Numbered from the stretch's first letter, positions 1-7,802 are shown. The stretch is DNA of 13,974 bases from Wolbachia endosymbiont of Mansonella ozzardi (GCF_020278625.1 NZ_JADAKK010000006.1:15429-29402), one strand, 5' to 3'. Program-made: numbers and translations. The notes: generated by a model not told the origin, from the letters alone.

Positions 1-330
1 AGAAACATTACGGTTCCAATCACTTCCAAGCTGCTAAGCCACTAATCAATCTCGGTATTGCTTATGGTGCTTTAGGTGACCACAGGAAACAAAAGGAGTC
101 GCTTGAACGAGCTTTAGCAATCCAAGAAAAACATTATGACTCTGATCATTTTGAAATTGCTATAACACTAGTAAATCCCAGTGACGCTTATGGTGCTCCA
201 GGTGACCATAAGAAACAAAAGGAGTTATTTGAGCGGGCTTTATTCATCTTTTAGGAATATCAGAGTTCTAACCATTTCTGGAGTTGCTGAACTATAGCAA
301 AACTGGATGATATTTAGGTTTGTAGAGATA
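1..330 (+). pseudogene. 3' remnant of a tetratricopeptide (TPR) repeat gene
   Basis: Reading from base 3 gives about two tandem 42-residue TPR units of the kinesin-light-chain-like type, each containing a helix like AYGALGDHRKQKESLERAL, and then TAG at 252-254. The unit repeats at the DNA level with a 126-base period. The second unit carries NPSDAYGAPGDH where the first has NLGIAYGALGDH, so two helix leucines have become prolines. Beyond the stop the same repeat can still be followed to about base 330 (EYQSSNHF, then two more stops and small indels), so the stop at 252 is probably a mutation inside a longer repeat array. The 5' part lies outside the window. TPR arrays mediate protein-protein contacts, often with host partners in Wolbachia; any function here is inference. 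It converges on sucB. Confidence 0.75.
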
Positions 331-347
331 ACAATCACTTACTTGAG

Positions 348-1529
348 TCACACTTCCAAAACTAATCTACTTGGATCTTCTATATAATTTTTTATTTTAA
401 CAAGGAAGGTTACTGCTCCTTTGCCGTCAACTATTCTGTGGTCATAGGAGAGGGCAGTGTACATCATGGGCCTGATTTCAATTGAGTTGCCTACAACAAC
501 TGGCCTGTTTTGTATTGAATGCATACCAAGTATTCCAGATTGCGGAGGGTTTATTATCGGGGTGGACAAGAGTGAACCGTATACTCCGCCGTTTGAAATG
601 GTAAATGTTGCACCTTCCATTTCTAAAACTTGCAGCTTACCTTCTCGAACTTTTTTGCTAAGAGCAGCCAAAGTCAATTCGATTTCGGCGAATGATATTT
701 TATCGGCACTCCGAATAACCGGCACAACAAGGCCCTTATCAGTACCAACAGCAACACCTATGTCATAGTAATGTTTATATACGATTTCATCGCCTGAGAT
801 TTCAGCGTTAAATTCAGGGATTTCCTTCAGTGCTTGCACTGCTGCTTTTATAAAGAACGACATGAAACCAAGTTTTATTCCATATTTTTTTTCGAAAGTC
901 TCTTTATATTTTGCCCTAAGATCTATTACATTTTTCATGTCGATCTCATTGAATGTAGTCAGTATTGCAGCAGTGTTTTGCGACGCCTTCAAACGAGCAG
1001 CAATTACTTGCCTTATTTTGCTCATTTTTACTCGTTCTTCTCTTTGCTCACTACCTGCTACACTTTTTGGCAATTCATTTCGTTTCACTGCAGGTTGTTC
1101 AGCTCCTGTACTTTTACTTATATGACCTATTACATCTGCTTTGGTTATCCTGCCTCCCATGCCACTCCCTTTGACATCTTTTACGTTGATTGCATTTTCC
1201 TCCATAATTTTACGAGCTGAAGGAGCGTCTTTTTTAGCAGGAGATTTACTTTTATCTTCTTGACTTATTTCTTCTTTCACCTCTCCTACTGAGAGTTTTG
1301 CTAACAGTTGATCAGGGTTTATTATATCATCCTCTTTTACGAAAAATTCAGTTATTTGCCCTGAAGCTTCTGCGGTTAATTCAAGCGCTGTTTTGTCAGT
1401 TTCAATTTCAAAGATTAAGTCATCTACTTTTACTGCTTCGCCAATATTTTTCTTTATTTTGACTATACCTTCCGCGACTGATTCACCACCTAGAGTTTTT
1501 GGTGCCCTAATTTCTATAATTTTGCTCAT
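348..1529 (-). CDS. sucB: 2-oxoglutarate dehydrogenase E2, dihydrolipoamide succinyltransferase
   Basis: This is the core E2 subunit of the cytoplasmic 2-oxoglutarate dehydrogenase complex. It passes the succinyl group from E1 to CoA through a swinging lipoyl arm in the TCA cycle. The 393 residues show the full architecture: an N-terminal lipoyl domain (about 1-80) with the lipoylated lysine K46 in ETDKTALEL, a charged linker, a peripheral-subunit-binding domain (about 102-137, [10 protein letters not shown]...GGRITKADV), and a catalytic acyltransferase domain from about 165 to the end. The active-site HxxxD lies in SYDHRIVDG (H364, D368). The ETDK context and single lipoyl domain favour SucB over the pyruvate dehydrogenase E2. 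The ATG at 1527-1529 is preceded by a GAAAGG Shine-Dalgarno (complement of 1536-1541). No sucA lies next to it in the window. It converges on the TPR remnant. Confidence 0.95.
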   Translation of the reverse strand: MSKIIEIRAPKTLGGESVAEGIVKIKKNIGEAVKVDDLIFEIETDKTALELTAEASGQITEFFVKEDDIINPDQLLAKLSVGEVKEEISQEDKSKSPAKKDAPSARKIMEENAINVKDVKGSGMGGRITKADVIGHISKSTGAEQPAVKRNELPKSVAGSEQREERVKMSKIRQVIAARLKASQNTAAILTTFNEIDMKNVIDLRAKYKETFEKKYGIKLGFMSFFIKAAVQALKEIPEFNAEISGDEIVYKHYYDIGVAVGTDKGLVVPVIRSADKISFAEIELTLAALSKKVREGKLQVLEMEGATFTISNGGVYGSLLSTPIINPPQSGILGMHSIQNRPVVVGNSIEIRPMMYTALSYDHRIVDGKGAVTFLVKIKNYIEDPSRLVLEV

Positions 1530-1650
1530 AAAACAACCTTTCGTACAAACTTGCTATAATTTTATACATGAAAAGAACCGTATAATAAACTAATAAATTT
1601 TTTTATCACTTAGAAGTGAAAAACGGATAACATACTCTTAAATGCTATTT

Positions 1651-1983
1651 TAGGTATGTTTACCCATAAAAACGGAAAAAACTACTTGACAACTTTCGCC
1701 GTTATCCTTATTCATAGTAGTGAAGTTATTGTTTATCTCCAGTACATGCAGGTAAAACAACAAAAAAACTCAATGTACTTAGCGTACTGTTGTTTAATTT
1801 TTTGCACTATTTGCACCTCATGTCTTTATAAACTCTCAAGGTTTTTACCTAATACAAGCTAAAATGCGTTTATTAAAACGTCTAAGACAATAAAAAAATG
1901 CCAATTTAAAAGATAGATAGTGAATAACTAGTTAGCGGGGTTTCTTTTGCCTTTTTTTATTTGGCAAATTTCTTAAGTGTTTA
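1651..1983 (+). repeat. Intergenic repeat unit A (promoter plus conserved element)
   Basis: This spacer segment is homologous to unit B at about 7850-8168. Matching landmarks in the same order are AAAAAACTA-TTGACA, a -10-like hexamer 17 bases later, TTTTTGCACTAT followed at fixed distance by CTCATGTCTTTATAAA, a GTCTAAGACA/GTTTAAGACA block, and a TTTGCC...GGCAAATTTCT hairpin. GCAC to TGTCTTT is 17 bases in both copies. No reading frame is conserved between the copies. A 68-codon frame inside it (1656-1862) has no equivalent in unit B. It fills much of the 680-base gap between sucB and the permease gene. A non-coding or regulatory role is inferred. Confidence 0.7.
1686..1714 (+). promoter_or_regulatory. 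Candidate sigma70 promoter of repeat unit A
   Basis: TTGACA (1686-1691), a 17-base spacer, then TATTCA (1709-1714). The -10 is imperfect, but the spacing equals that of the promoter in unit B. It would start a transcript near 1721 running towards the terminator at 2063-2086. Confidence 0.5.
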
Positions 1984-2000
1984 TTACTAAAGTAGTATTA

Positions 2001-2027
2001 TAGATTCCAGTGTTCAGCTACTTGTAT
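2001..2027. repeat. Remnant of a short palindromic repeat, Wolbachia-like
   Basis: TAGATTCCAGTGTTCAGCTA resembles the half-sites of the small dispersed palindromes found in Wolbachia spacers. Related AGATTCCA/TGGAATCT cores occur at 8203-8210 and 13924-13931. Only one arm is preserved here. Confidence 0.35.
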
Positions 2028-2062
2028 GATAAAAAAGGCTACTTGGTGTGTTTTCGTATCAG

Positions 2063-2086
2063 AAAGCACTTGCTAAGGTGCTTTTT
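2063..2086 (+). terminator. Intrinsic terminator in the sucB-permease spacer
   Basis: AAAGCACTT (2063-2071) pairs with AGGTGCTTT (2076-2084), with one G-T wobble, around the loop GCTA, and the stem runs into TTTTT (2082-2086). No protein gene ends just upstream on this strand, so the likely client is a short transcript from the unit A promoter (about 365 nt). Confidence 0.65.
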
Positions 2087-2209
2087 GGTCGTTTATAGAT
2101 AAACTATAGGTACTTTGTTTTTTGTAAGCTTTCTCTGTTTTTGGTAATTCATTTTTACATAGATAAAATAAACTGTGTATTTTTTTTATAAATTGACTAT
2201 GCTAAAAAC

Positions 2210-3283
2210 ATGCAAAAACGCTATGCAACTGTTTGTCTTATATTACTTCTTATAATTGGCACGTTATTTTTAGTGCGCCCTATGATTTTTCCATGCTTAA
2301 TATCTATCGTTGTTGCATATTTATTTAATTCGTTAGTAGTAAAGTTTGAGGAGTATAGAATACCACGCCTATATTCTGTAATTTTTATAATACTTGTCCT
2401 ACTAATGATTTTTGTATTAGCTGTCACATTTGTTTTACCTATTATATATGTTCAAATCACCTCGATATTGAATTTTTTAGTCAGTAAAACACCTTCGCTG
2501 AACCTCAAAGTTATTCCATCTGTGTTAGAATTTCTCAATATAAAAACAGAAGATGGTTTGTTTGATCACTTATCTGAAAGTCTAGCAAAAAATTACGGCG
2601 ATTATATATCTTATTTTGTAAATGCCTTTGATATTACCAGTAATCTTATAATCCAGGTGTTAAACTCAAGCTTTAGCTTAATTCATACAGTATCATTAGT
2701 GGTAATTACTCCGGTGATGTTCTTTTATGTATTGCGTGATTGGCCTTTGATTGTAGCAAAAGTTAGTAAATTAGTTCCTGTTCCTTACAGAGAAAAAGTT
2801 GCAGATTATTTTTCAAAAGTGGATTTTATTGTATCTAACTACCTAAAAGGACAGGCAAATGTATGCATTTTTATGATGATTTTTTATTCTGTAGGTCTTA
2901 GTATAATCGGGTTGAGACATTCTGTTGCTATTGGAGTTTTGTCAGGGACACTAACATTTATACCTTATATGGGGCCATTATTATATACTATCATTGGGTT
3001 TTTGAGCGCTGTTACTCAATTCAGTGGATGGTTTGAAAGCACTGCTGTTTTAATATTATTCGGTGTTGGACAGTTGATGGATACAAATATACTGGTTCCC
3101 TTGTTAATAGGAAAAAAAGTCCATATACATCCGGCTGTAATTATTCTTGGGGTTACTGTATGTGCTTCATATTTTGGACTTATGGGTATATTACTTTTTG
3201 TTCCAATAATAGCAATGTTTTATGTATCAGTGGAATGTATAACCGATAAATATCTTAAAAGTGAGTTTTATAGAAATGGCTAA
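2210..3283 (+). CDS. AI-2E/PerM-family membrane transporter
   Basis: A polytopic inner-membrane protein of 357 residues, the usual length for the AI-2E family transporter (PerM, UPF0118) family. Hydrophobic segments fall at about 6-40 (two), 55-80, 155-178, 205-232, 236-262, 267-290 and 305-350, with a long soluble loop around 85-150. The C-terminal family signature is visible as LVPLLIGKKVHIHP (about 295-308) followed by a glycine-rich helix ending GLMGILLFVP. The substrate is unknown; AI-2 export was shown for one family member, and others move ions or unidentified solutes. In many alphaproteobacteria this gene sits just upstream of hdaA, as here (95-base gap). The ATG at 2210 is the only start before an in-frame stop. 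There is no clear Shine-Dalgarno. Confidence 0.88.
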   Translation: MQKRYATVCLILLLIIGTLFLVRPMIFPCLISIVVAYLFNSLVVKFEEYRIPRLYSVIFIILVLLMIFVLAVTFVLPIIYVQITSILNFLVSKTPSLNLKVIPSVLEFLNIKTEDGLFDHLSESLAKNYGDYISYFVNAFDITSNLIIQVLNSSFSLIHTVSLVVITPVMFFYVLRDWPLIVAKVSKLVPVPYREKVADYFSKVDFIVSNYLKGQANVCIFMMIFYSVGLSIIGLRHSVAIGVLSGTLTFIPYMGPLLYTIIGFLSAVTQFSGWFESTAVLILFGVGQLMDTNILVPLLIGKKVHIHPAVIILGVTVCASYFGLMGILLFVPIIAMFYVSVECITDKYLKSEFYRNG

Positions 3284-3348
3284 CAGGTTTTTTGTATTGT
3301 AATAAGGGCAGGAAATACCTGATGTACTCAAGGAGAGTAAGTAAATCT

Positions 3349-3368
3349 TGACGTAAAAGTTACCGTCA
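3349..3368 (+). promoter_or_regulatory. Stem-loop just upstream of the hdaA-like start
   Basis: TGACGTAA and TTACCGTCA pair through GTAA/TTAC and TGAC/GTCA, leaving one bulged C and the loop AAG. The AGGA Shine-Dalgarno (3368-3371) abuts the 3' arm, so folding could limit ribosome access. The effect is inferred. Confidence 0.35.
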
Positions 3369-3378
3369 GGAACACAAA

Positions 3379-4023
3379 ATGTCTAGTGTGCAATTAAATT
3401 TATTTAACAGCAATCAAACTGATTATAGCTGGCAAAACTTCATCATCTTGGATGAAAATAAACACGTGTACCACTCAGTCATTAGTAATTTATCTTGGAA
3501 ATGCCTGATCCTTTTTTGGCCTAAAAGCTCTGGTAAAACTCATCTTGCTCACATTTGGCAATTGATGAACGATACAATCTTTATCAATGTGAACAATTTT
3601 ATAAGCGAGATTAGATATAGCAATGCTTTTGTTTTAGAAGATATACAAAACGTTCAAGATGAAGTAATGTTAACTCATTGTTATAACTACATGAAAGAAA
3701 ATAACAAGAGATTGCTTATTACTTCTTCAACTTCACCAAACAAGCTTAACTTTGAGTTGAAAGATTTAAGTTCTCGCATATTATCAACCACCAGCATAAA
3801 AATTCCATCAGCGAGTGAGGAATTGTTAAGGATTATGTTGATGAAACGGTTTTCAGATAAACAGTTGAAAATTGATTTGAAAGTGATCGATTATATTTTG
3901 GCAAGAGTGGAGCGTTCTTTTTACAGCATTAGTGAAATTATAGAAAAGGTAGATGATGAATCTATGGGATCAAATGTTACTCTTCCTTTTATTAGTGCTT
4001 TATTGAAAAAAGATACTACGTGA
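3379..4023 (+). CDS. hdaA: HdaA-like DnaA-homologous regulator of replication initiation
   Basis: A 214-residue protein related to the AAA+ domain of DnaA but without its DNA-binding domain, as in Hda/HdaA. Such proteins bind the DNA-loaded beta clamp and stimulate ATP hydrolysis by DnaA, preventing re-initiation. The N-terminus carries QLNLF (residues 5-9), an exact match to the clamp-binding QLxLF pattern. A P-loop follows as WPKSSGKTHL (47-56) and a Walker B/sensor region as AFVLEDIQ (83-90); the later SSRI segment resembles the DnaA box VII arginine region. The first P-loop glycine is replaced by tryptophan, which may weaken nucleotide binding. It lies downstream of the PerM-like gene, a common alphaproteobacterial arrangement. 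Start ATG at 3379 with AGGA seven bases upstream. Confidence 0.85.
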   Translation: MSSVQLNLFNSNQTDYSWQNFIILDENKHVYHSVISNLSWKCLILFWPKSSGKTHLAHIWQLMNDTIFINVNNFISEIRYSNAFVLEDIQNVQDEVMLTHCYNYMKENNKRLLITSSTSPNKLNFELKDLSSRILSTTSIKIPSASEELLRIMLMKRFSDKQLKIDLKVIDYILARVERSFYSISEIIEKVDDESMGSNVTLPFISALLKKDTT

Positions 4024-4153
4024 TTTCTTATTTTAACAGAGCATATATACTAAAAATTTATTAACATCTGTAGCACTAATATAAGAGTTACCGTTTAGTT
4101 GTGCTAGCGCTATAAAAACATTATATTATAATGGATATAAGTAGATATGACCA

Positions 4154-4217
4154 AAAAGTGGTATATTATAGCAAAATTCACTTTTCAGGATGTTTTCTAC
4201 AGATTTGATGTTATAAT
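4154..4217 (+). promoter_or_regulatory. Extended -10 promoter with upstream inverted repeat
   Basis: TGTTATAAT (TG at 4209-4210, TATAAT at 4212-4217) forms an extended -10 element. No good -35 lies at 17-18 bases, which extended -10 promoters can do without. A transcript would begin at about 4223-4225, on the ATG at 4224, predicting a leaderless mRNA. A perfect 7-base inverted repeat, AAAAGTG (4154-4160) and CACTTTT (4179-4185), lies just upstream and could be an operator. Confidence 0.5.
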
Positions 4218-4223
4218 TTAACT

Positions 4224-4409
4224 ATGGTAAGGGTAAGATCAAATCTAAAAAAAAAATTAAGACGGGGGTTTATTATACTTACTCTATTGTTAAACATTTT
4301 ATTTATTTCGTGTTTTTTATTAAGAAATACGAATAACATTTCTAATCAAACTATAGTCAAAGAAATAAATATAGGAGCTGAGAATGAAAAGAGAGCAGTT
4401 ACAGAATAA
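4224..4409 (+). CDS. Small single-pass membrane protein, unknown function
   Basis: A 61-residue protein I do not recognise. The N-terminus is strongly basic (RVRSNLKKKLRR), followed by one hydrophobic helix at about 15-33 (GFIILTLLLNILFISCFLL) and a polar tail, predicting an N-in, C-out single-pass inner-membrane protein. There is no lipobox cleavage pattern. An extended -10 places the transcript start at the ATG. Its last 26 bases overlap the recombinase gene, whose AGGAG Shine-Dalgarno lies inside this frame, so the two are probably co-transcribed and may be translationally coupled. It may be a genuine small protein or mainly a leader for the recombinase. FtsL/FtsB-like proteins were considered because of size and one TM, but there is no coiled coil. 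Confidence 0.55.
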   Translation: MVRVRSNLKKKLRRGFIILTLLLNILFISCFLLRNTNNISNQTIVKEINIGAENEKRAVTE

Positions 4410-5370
4410 AAAAGAGAATCTTTACATAACGTATTACATAGATACTTTGGTGTCAGAAAGATCTGCTACGCAAAATACTTTAGAAAGTTATCGTTCAGAT
4501 TTACGTCAACTTGAAGATTTTTTGTTGAAAAGTGGCACTACTTTAGTCAGCGCAAGTAAAACTAATATCAAAGATTACGTAAAATCTCTATGCACACAAA
4601 AGAAATATAAAAGCAGTTCTGTATCAAGAAAGATATCTGCCATGAAAAATTTTTATAAATGCCTATTTAATGATGGAATAATAGATTTCAATCCAGCTCC
4701 AGCTAATGATGATGAATTGAAAAATCCAAAAGTTTCTCGTCCTTTGCCAAAATATTTAAGTGTCAAAGAAATGCTCTTGTTAATGGATACAGTCAGAAAA
4801 TCAGTGAGCGAGTCGAATAAAGAAATAAACAGTAGGAGGTTATGCGCTATTTTAAACATACTTTACTCTTCCGGCATGCGTATTTCTGAGCTGATTAATA
4901 TGAAGTTACGTGAGGTGTTACATTTAGCAAACAGTAATGACAAAGAAAGTTACGTAATAATAAAAGGAAAAAGTGGTAAGGAGAGGCAAATTCTTTTTAA
5001 TGAGCAAGCGCTGAGGAGCCTTAGAAATTATTTATTAGTTCGTAACAATCTGATTCTTGACGGGCAGGATTCTGATTGGCTGTTTCCAGGTAATAGACCT
5101 AATAAGCCGATTACTAGGCAAAGAATCGGTCAATTAATTAAAGAATTAGCAAGAAAATGTAATATTGATGAAAATAAAATCTCTCCACATGTGATTAGAC
5201 ATTCTTTTGCTACCCATCTACTGGATAGTGGGGCAAGTATTGTGCTGATACAAAAAGTTCTTGGCCATACTAACCTTTCCACAACACAAATATATACTCA
5301 TGTTGCTAACAAAAAATTGAAGGACAAATTAGCTGACTCACACCCTATTACTCAGACAATCAACAGTTAA
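4384..5370 (+). CDS. xerD: XerC/XerD tyrosine recombinase (XerD-like)
   Basis: A 328-residue site-specific recombinase that resolves chromosome dimers at dif with its Xer partner under FtsK control. The N-terminal SAM-like core-binding domain (about 12-105) includes NTLESYRSDLRQLEDFL. The C-terminal catalytic domain carries the complete set: R166 (SSGMR), probable lysine K196 (KGKSGKER), H269 and R272 (SPHVIRHSFATHLL), H295 (VLGHTNLSTTQ) and nucleophile Y304 (IYTHV). The C-terminal tail THVANKKLKDKLADSHP is closer to XerD than to XerC, but I cannot settle this by eye. About 15 extra residues at 136-150 lengthen it slightly. Start ATG at 4384 has AGGAG (4373-4377) at 6 bases, inside the upstream small gene. 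No phage genes surround it, so a housekeeping Xer is favoured over a phage integrase. Confidence 0.9.
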   Translation: MKREQLQNKKENLYITYYIDTLVSERSATQNTLESYRSDLRQLEDFLLKSGTTLVSASKTNIKDYVKSLCTQKKYKSSSVSRKISAMKNFYKCLFNDGIIDFNPAPANDDELKNPKVSRPLPKYLSVKEMLLLMDTVRKSVSESNKEINSRRLCAILNILYSSGMRISELINMKLREVLHLANSNDKESYVIIKGKSGKERQILFNEQALRSLRNYLLVRNNLILDGQDSDWLFPGNRPNKPITRQRIGQLIKELARKCNIDENKISPHVIRHSFATHLLDSGASIVLIQKVLGHTNLSTTQIYTHVANKKLKDKLADSHPITQTINS

Positions 5371-5400
5371 ACTTATTGTTTTTAATTTGCAGTAGAGCTA

Positions 5401-5424
5401 AACTCAAGTAAGTTTATCTGAGTT
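5401..5424 (+). promoter_or_regulatory. Inverted repeat abutting the plsC start
   Basis: AACTCA (5401-5406) and TGAGTT (5419-5424) are perfect complements around a 12-base loop and end one base before the ATG at 5426. No Shine-Dalgarno is visible. It could be an RNA hairpin or a protein site, or chance. Confidence 0.25.
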
Positions 5425-5425
5425 C

Positions 5426-6151
5426 ATGATTTCGGGCTTATTGTTTAATCTTTTTCTTATATTATGGGAGGTATTCTATACTTCAATTGCTCTTCCTATA
5501 CTCTTCTTTCCTGCACGCATAATAACTATTTTCCTTGCCTGTTCAGTAAAGGTTGTGTTGTTTATGCTTCGTTTATTATGTGAAGTTGAATACGCAATTA
5601 AGGGGGTAGAAAACATTCCAAAGCAGCCCTTTATAATTGCTTCTAAGCACCAATCTCCGTTTGAAACATTTATTTTTATACTTTTATTTAGAAACGCAGT
5701 TTTTATTTTAAAACGTGAGCTGAAGTGGATTCCATTTGTTGGTTTGCACCTCATAGCGCTTAGAATGATTTTTATTAACCGTTTGGATGGTATCAGATCT
5801 ATACGCTATATTGTTAAGTTAGCTAAGATGCGTATAAAAGAAAATAGAAGCATAATAATATTTCCTGAAGGCACTAGAACAGTTGCAAAACAAAAAGCAA
5901 AATATCGACCAGGTGTTGCAGCTTTATATAGCGTATTATCTGTTCCTGTATTACCAATCGCTTTAAATACCGGTTTATTTTGGCCAAAGAGTATACTTTC
6001 TATAAGAAAAAATTCCGGAAAGGCAATAATAGAGATATTACCTCCGATATACCCTGGTTTAAGTAGGAATGAATTCTTGAGAAGTTTAGAAAAAGCTATT
6101 GAAGAGAAAAGTAGCGAATTGGCTGTAGAAAAAACTAGTATTGCAAATTAG
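5426..6151 (+). CDS. plsC: 1-acyl-sn-glycerol-3-phosphate acyltransferase
   Basis: This enzyme transfers an acyl group to lysophosphatidic acid to make phosphatidic acid at the cytoplasmic face of the inner membrane, the second acylation of phospholipid synthesis. The 241 residues begin with a hydrophobic N-terminus (about 1-50), then the acyltransferase blocks: block I SKHQSPFE with H75 and E80 (an HX4E variant of HX4D, as I recall seen in other alphaproteobacterial members), block II IFINR (115-119), block III FPEGTR (146-151) and block IV VPVLPIALN (173-181). Length and block order fit PlsC. ATG 5426 follows the recombinase by 55 bases. The stop codon lies inside the rpsT promoter. A lysophospholipid acyltransferase with a different acceptor cannot be excluded. 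Confidence 0.9.
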   Translation: MISGLLFNLFLILWEVFYTSIALPILFFPARIITIFLACSVKVVLFMLRLLCEVEYAIKGVENIPKQPFIIASKHQSPFETFIFILLFRNAVFILKRELKWIPFVGLHLIALRMIFINRLDGIRSIRYIVKLAKMRIKENRSIIIFPEGTRTVAKQKAKYRPGVAALYSVLSVPVLPIALNTGLFWPKSILSIRKNSGKAIIEILPPIYPGLSRNEFLRSLEKAIEEKSSELAVEKTSIAN

Positions 6152-6169
6152 TGAAAAAAATTCTATAAT
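6141..6169 (+). promoter_or_regulatory. rpsT promoter overlapping the plsC stop
   Basis: TTGCAA (6141-6146), 17 bases, TATAAT (6164-6169). The -10 is perfect and the -35 good. The plsC stop (6149-6151) lies in the spacer. It gives rpsT a leader of about 28 bases. Confidence 0.7.
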
Positions 6170-6202
6170 AAGGAAAGAGTACAGTGTTTTAGGTATTAAT
6201 AT

Positions 6203-6472
6203 ATGGCGAATCATAAGAGTGCTAAAAAAATGATAAAGGTAATAGCGAAGCGCACTTTGATAAATAAAATGCGCAAAAGTAAAACCCGCACTGCTATTAG
6301 AAAATTGGTTGATATAATCAAGTCTGGTGATAAAGAAAATGTCGTTATAGCATTTCGAAATGCTGAATCTAATTTGCACAAGTGTGTGAATAAAGGTGTT
6401 ATTCATAAAAACACTGCTGCACGTAAAATAAGTCGCTTAAATGCAAAAGTAAAAGCGTTGATGACTGCTTAG
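6203..6472 (+). CDS. rpsT: 30S ribosomal protein S20
   Basis: An 89-residue, lysine/arginine-rich protein with the S20 pattern: MANHKSAKKMIKV at the N-terminus, KRTLINKMRKSKTRTAIRK in the first helix, and HKNTAARKISRLNAKVKAL near the C-terminus. S20 binds 16S rRNA early in 30S assembly. Length is normal for the family. It has its own consensus-like promoter overlapping the end of plsC and a weak AGG about ten bases before the ATG. In other bacteria S20 represses its own translation; nothing in the short leader proves this here. Confidence 0.97.
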   Translation: MANHKSAKKMIKVIAKRTLINKMRKSKTRTAIRKLVDIIKSGDKENVVIAFRNAESNLHKCVNKGVIHKNTAARKISRLNAKVKALMTA

Positions 6473-6488
6473 TGTGGTTAATCCAAAG

Positions 6489-6500
6489 TTAACTAGTTAA
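6489..6500. promoter_or_regulatory. 12-base perfect palindrome between rpsT and gltA
   Basis: TTAACTAGTTAA is self-complementary and lies in the 79-base gap before gltA. A dimeric regulator site is possible; AT-rich palindromes also arise by chance. No convincing gltA promoter was found near it. Confidence 0.25.
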
Positions 6501-6551
6501 TATATACTCCTCGGTTTGCACGCTTTGTATAGAATTTGAGTGACCTAAGTG

Positions 6552-7802
6552 ATGGATAAAAAAGCGTTATTAGAATTAAGCAACGGATTAAAGATTGAGC
6601 TACCCATATTAAACGGAACAATAGGCCCTGATGTATTAGATATTAAGGATTTGTACAGGACAACAGGGTTGCTCACTTATGATCCAGGGTTTGTTTCCAC
6701 AGCTTCGTGTTCTTCCACAATTACATTCATTGATGGAGATAAAGGAGTTCTTAAGTATAGAGGACATAGCATAGCTGATTTAGCAGAGAATAATAATTTT
6801 ACTGCTATAATTTACCTATTACTCTATGGTGAGTTGCCTAATTTAGAGCAACACAAAAAGTTTCTTCTGAAAATAGGAGAATTATCTGAATTACCAGAGC
6901 AGGTTATAAACGTAGTTAAAGCATTTCCAAAAACTGCGCACCCTATGTCGATTTTGATTGCATGTTTTGCAGGTTTGTCAGCACTTTACCATGAAAGACA
7001 TGGCAACAACGTCAATAGTGAAGATCTAGATTTTGGAATTTCTGCGATAGCACAAGTTCCTGCAATTATTGCAATGATATACAGGTATATCAACAATCAG
7101 GAGTTCATCAATGCCAACAATGAATTGAGCTATAGTGAAAATTTCTTAAGGATGATGTTTGGCGATACTTTTGATAACGATAAAAGTGCCCTTTTTGCAA
7201 AAGCTCTGGATAAAATATTCACTCTTCATGCTGACCATGAACAGAATGCTTCTACAGCAGCTGTCAGGTTGGTAGGATCAGCCGGTTCTAGTTTGTTTGC
7301 AAGCCTCTCTGCAGGAGTTGCTACGCTCTGGGGACCGGCTCATGGTGGCGCTAACGAGGCAGTTATAAATATGCTAAAGGAGATAGAGCAAAGTGGAGAT
7401 ATAGATAAGTTCATTGAAAAAGCTAAAGATGATAAAGATCCATTCAAATTAATGGGGTTTGGTCATCGTGTTTACAAAAATTATGATCCACGCGCGCGCA
7501 TATTGAAGGACGCCTGTGATGAGGTTTTGGACAAACTGGAACAAAGTAGTGAACTGTTCAAAATTGCAAAAGGACTTGAAGAAATAGCTTTAAAGGATGA
7601 GTATTTTGTTGTGCGCAAGTTATATCCGAATGTCGATTTTTACTCAGGTATAATAATGAATGCTATTGATATTCCTTCGAATATGTTTACACCTATTTTC
7701 GCACTTGCAAGAACTACTGGTTGGGTTACTCAGTGGTATGAAATGGCAAATGACAAAGAAACTAAAATCAGTAGACCAAGGCAGCTCTATGTTGGCAAAT
7801 AA
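6552..7802 (+). CDS. gltA: Citrate synthase (type II, hexameric)
   Basis: This enzyme condenses acetyl-CoA with oxaloacetate to citrate, the entry step of the TCA cycle. The frame can open at GTG 6549 or ATG 6552. I chose ATG, giving 416 residues, the usual size for Gram-negative citrate synthases. Catalytic residues in this numbering are H264 (WGPAHGGAN), H305 (FGHRVYK) and D362 (VDFYSG), matching the positions quoted for the E. coli enzyme. The HADHEQNASTAAVRLVGS segment and the PRARILK substrate-binding region are also intact. The N-terminal beta-rich domain of NADH-regulated type II enzymes is present. It stands alone between rpsT and a long spacer. No strong Shine-Dalgarno is visible. 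Confidence 0.97.
   Translation: MDKKALLELSNGLKIELPILNGTIGPDVLDIKDLYRTTGLLTYDPGFVSTASCSSTITFIDGDKGVLKYRGHSIADLAENNNFTAIIYLLLYGELPNLEQHKKFLLKIGELSELPEQVINVVKAFPKTAHPMSILIACFAGLSALYHERHGNNVNSEDLDFGISAIAQVPAIIAMIYRYINNQEFINANNELSYSENFLRMMFGDTFDNDKSALFAKALDKIFTLHADHEQNASTAAVRLVGSAGSSLFASLSAGVATLWGPAHGGANEAVINMLKEIEQSGDIDKFIEKAKDDKDPFKLMGFGHRVYKNYDPRARILKDACDEVLDKLEQSSELFKIAKGLEEIALKDEYFVVRKLYPNVDFYSGIIMNAIDIPSNMFTPIFALARTTGWVTQWYEMANDKETKISRPRQLYVGK

Noticed and set aside
1..254. CRISPR-like direct repeat from the 126-base periodicity
   Set aside because: The period equals 42 codons and translates as TPR units; there are no short identical repeats with unique spacers.
834..1220. Plus-strand frames of up to 128 codons opposite sucB
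   Set aside because: The minus strand encodes a complete E2 with all domains. The antisense peptides have low-complexity Phe/Cys/Ser-rich composition.
1600..1626. Hairpin around ATCACTTAGAAGTGA upstream of sucB
   Set aside because: The stem is short and interrupted, and no gene ends nearby on either strand, so a terminator or operator call is not supported.
1656..1862. 68-codon frame in the sucB-permease spacer
   Set aside because: It falls inside repeat unit A, spans the -35/-10 pair, and has no matching frame in the homologous unit B.
4384..5370. Phage integrase marking a prophage or integrative element
   Set aside because: No phage genes, attachment-site duplication or tRNA lie next to it; its sequence and context fit a housekeeping Xer recombinase.
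6086..6406. 106-codon minus-strand frame over the plsC end and rpsT
   Set aside because: It is antisense to S20 and PlsC, both clearly recognised, and has no own start signal.
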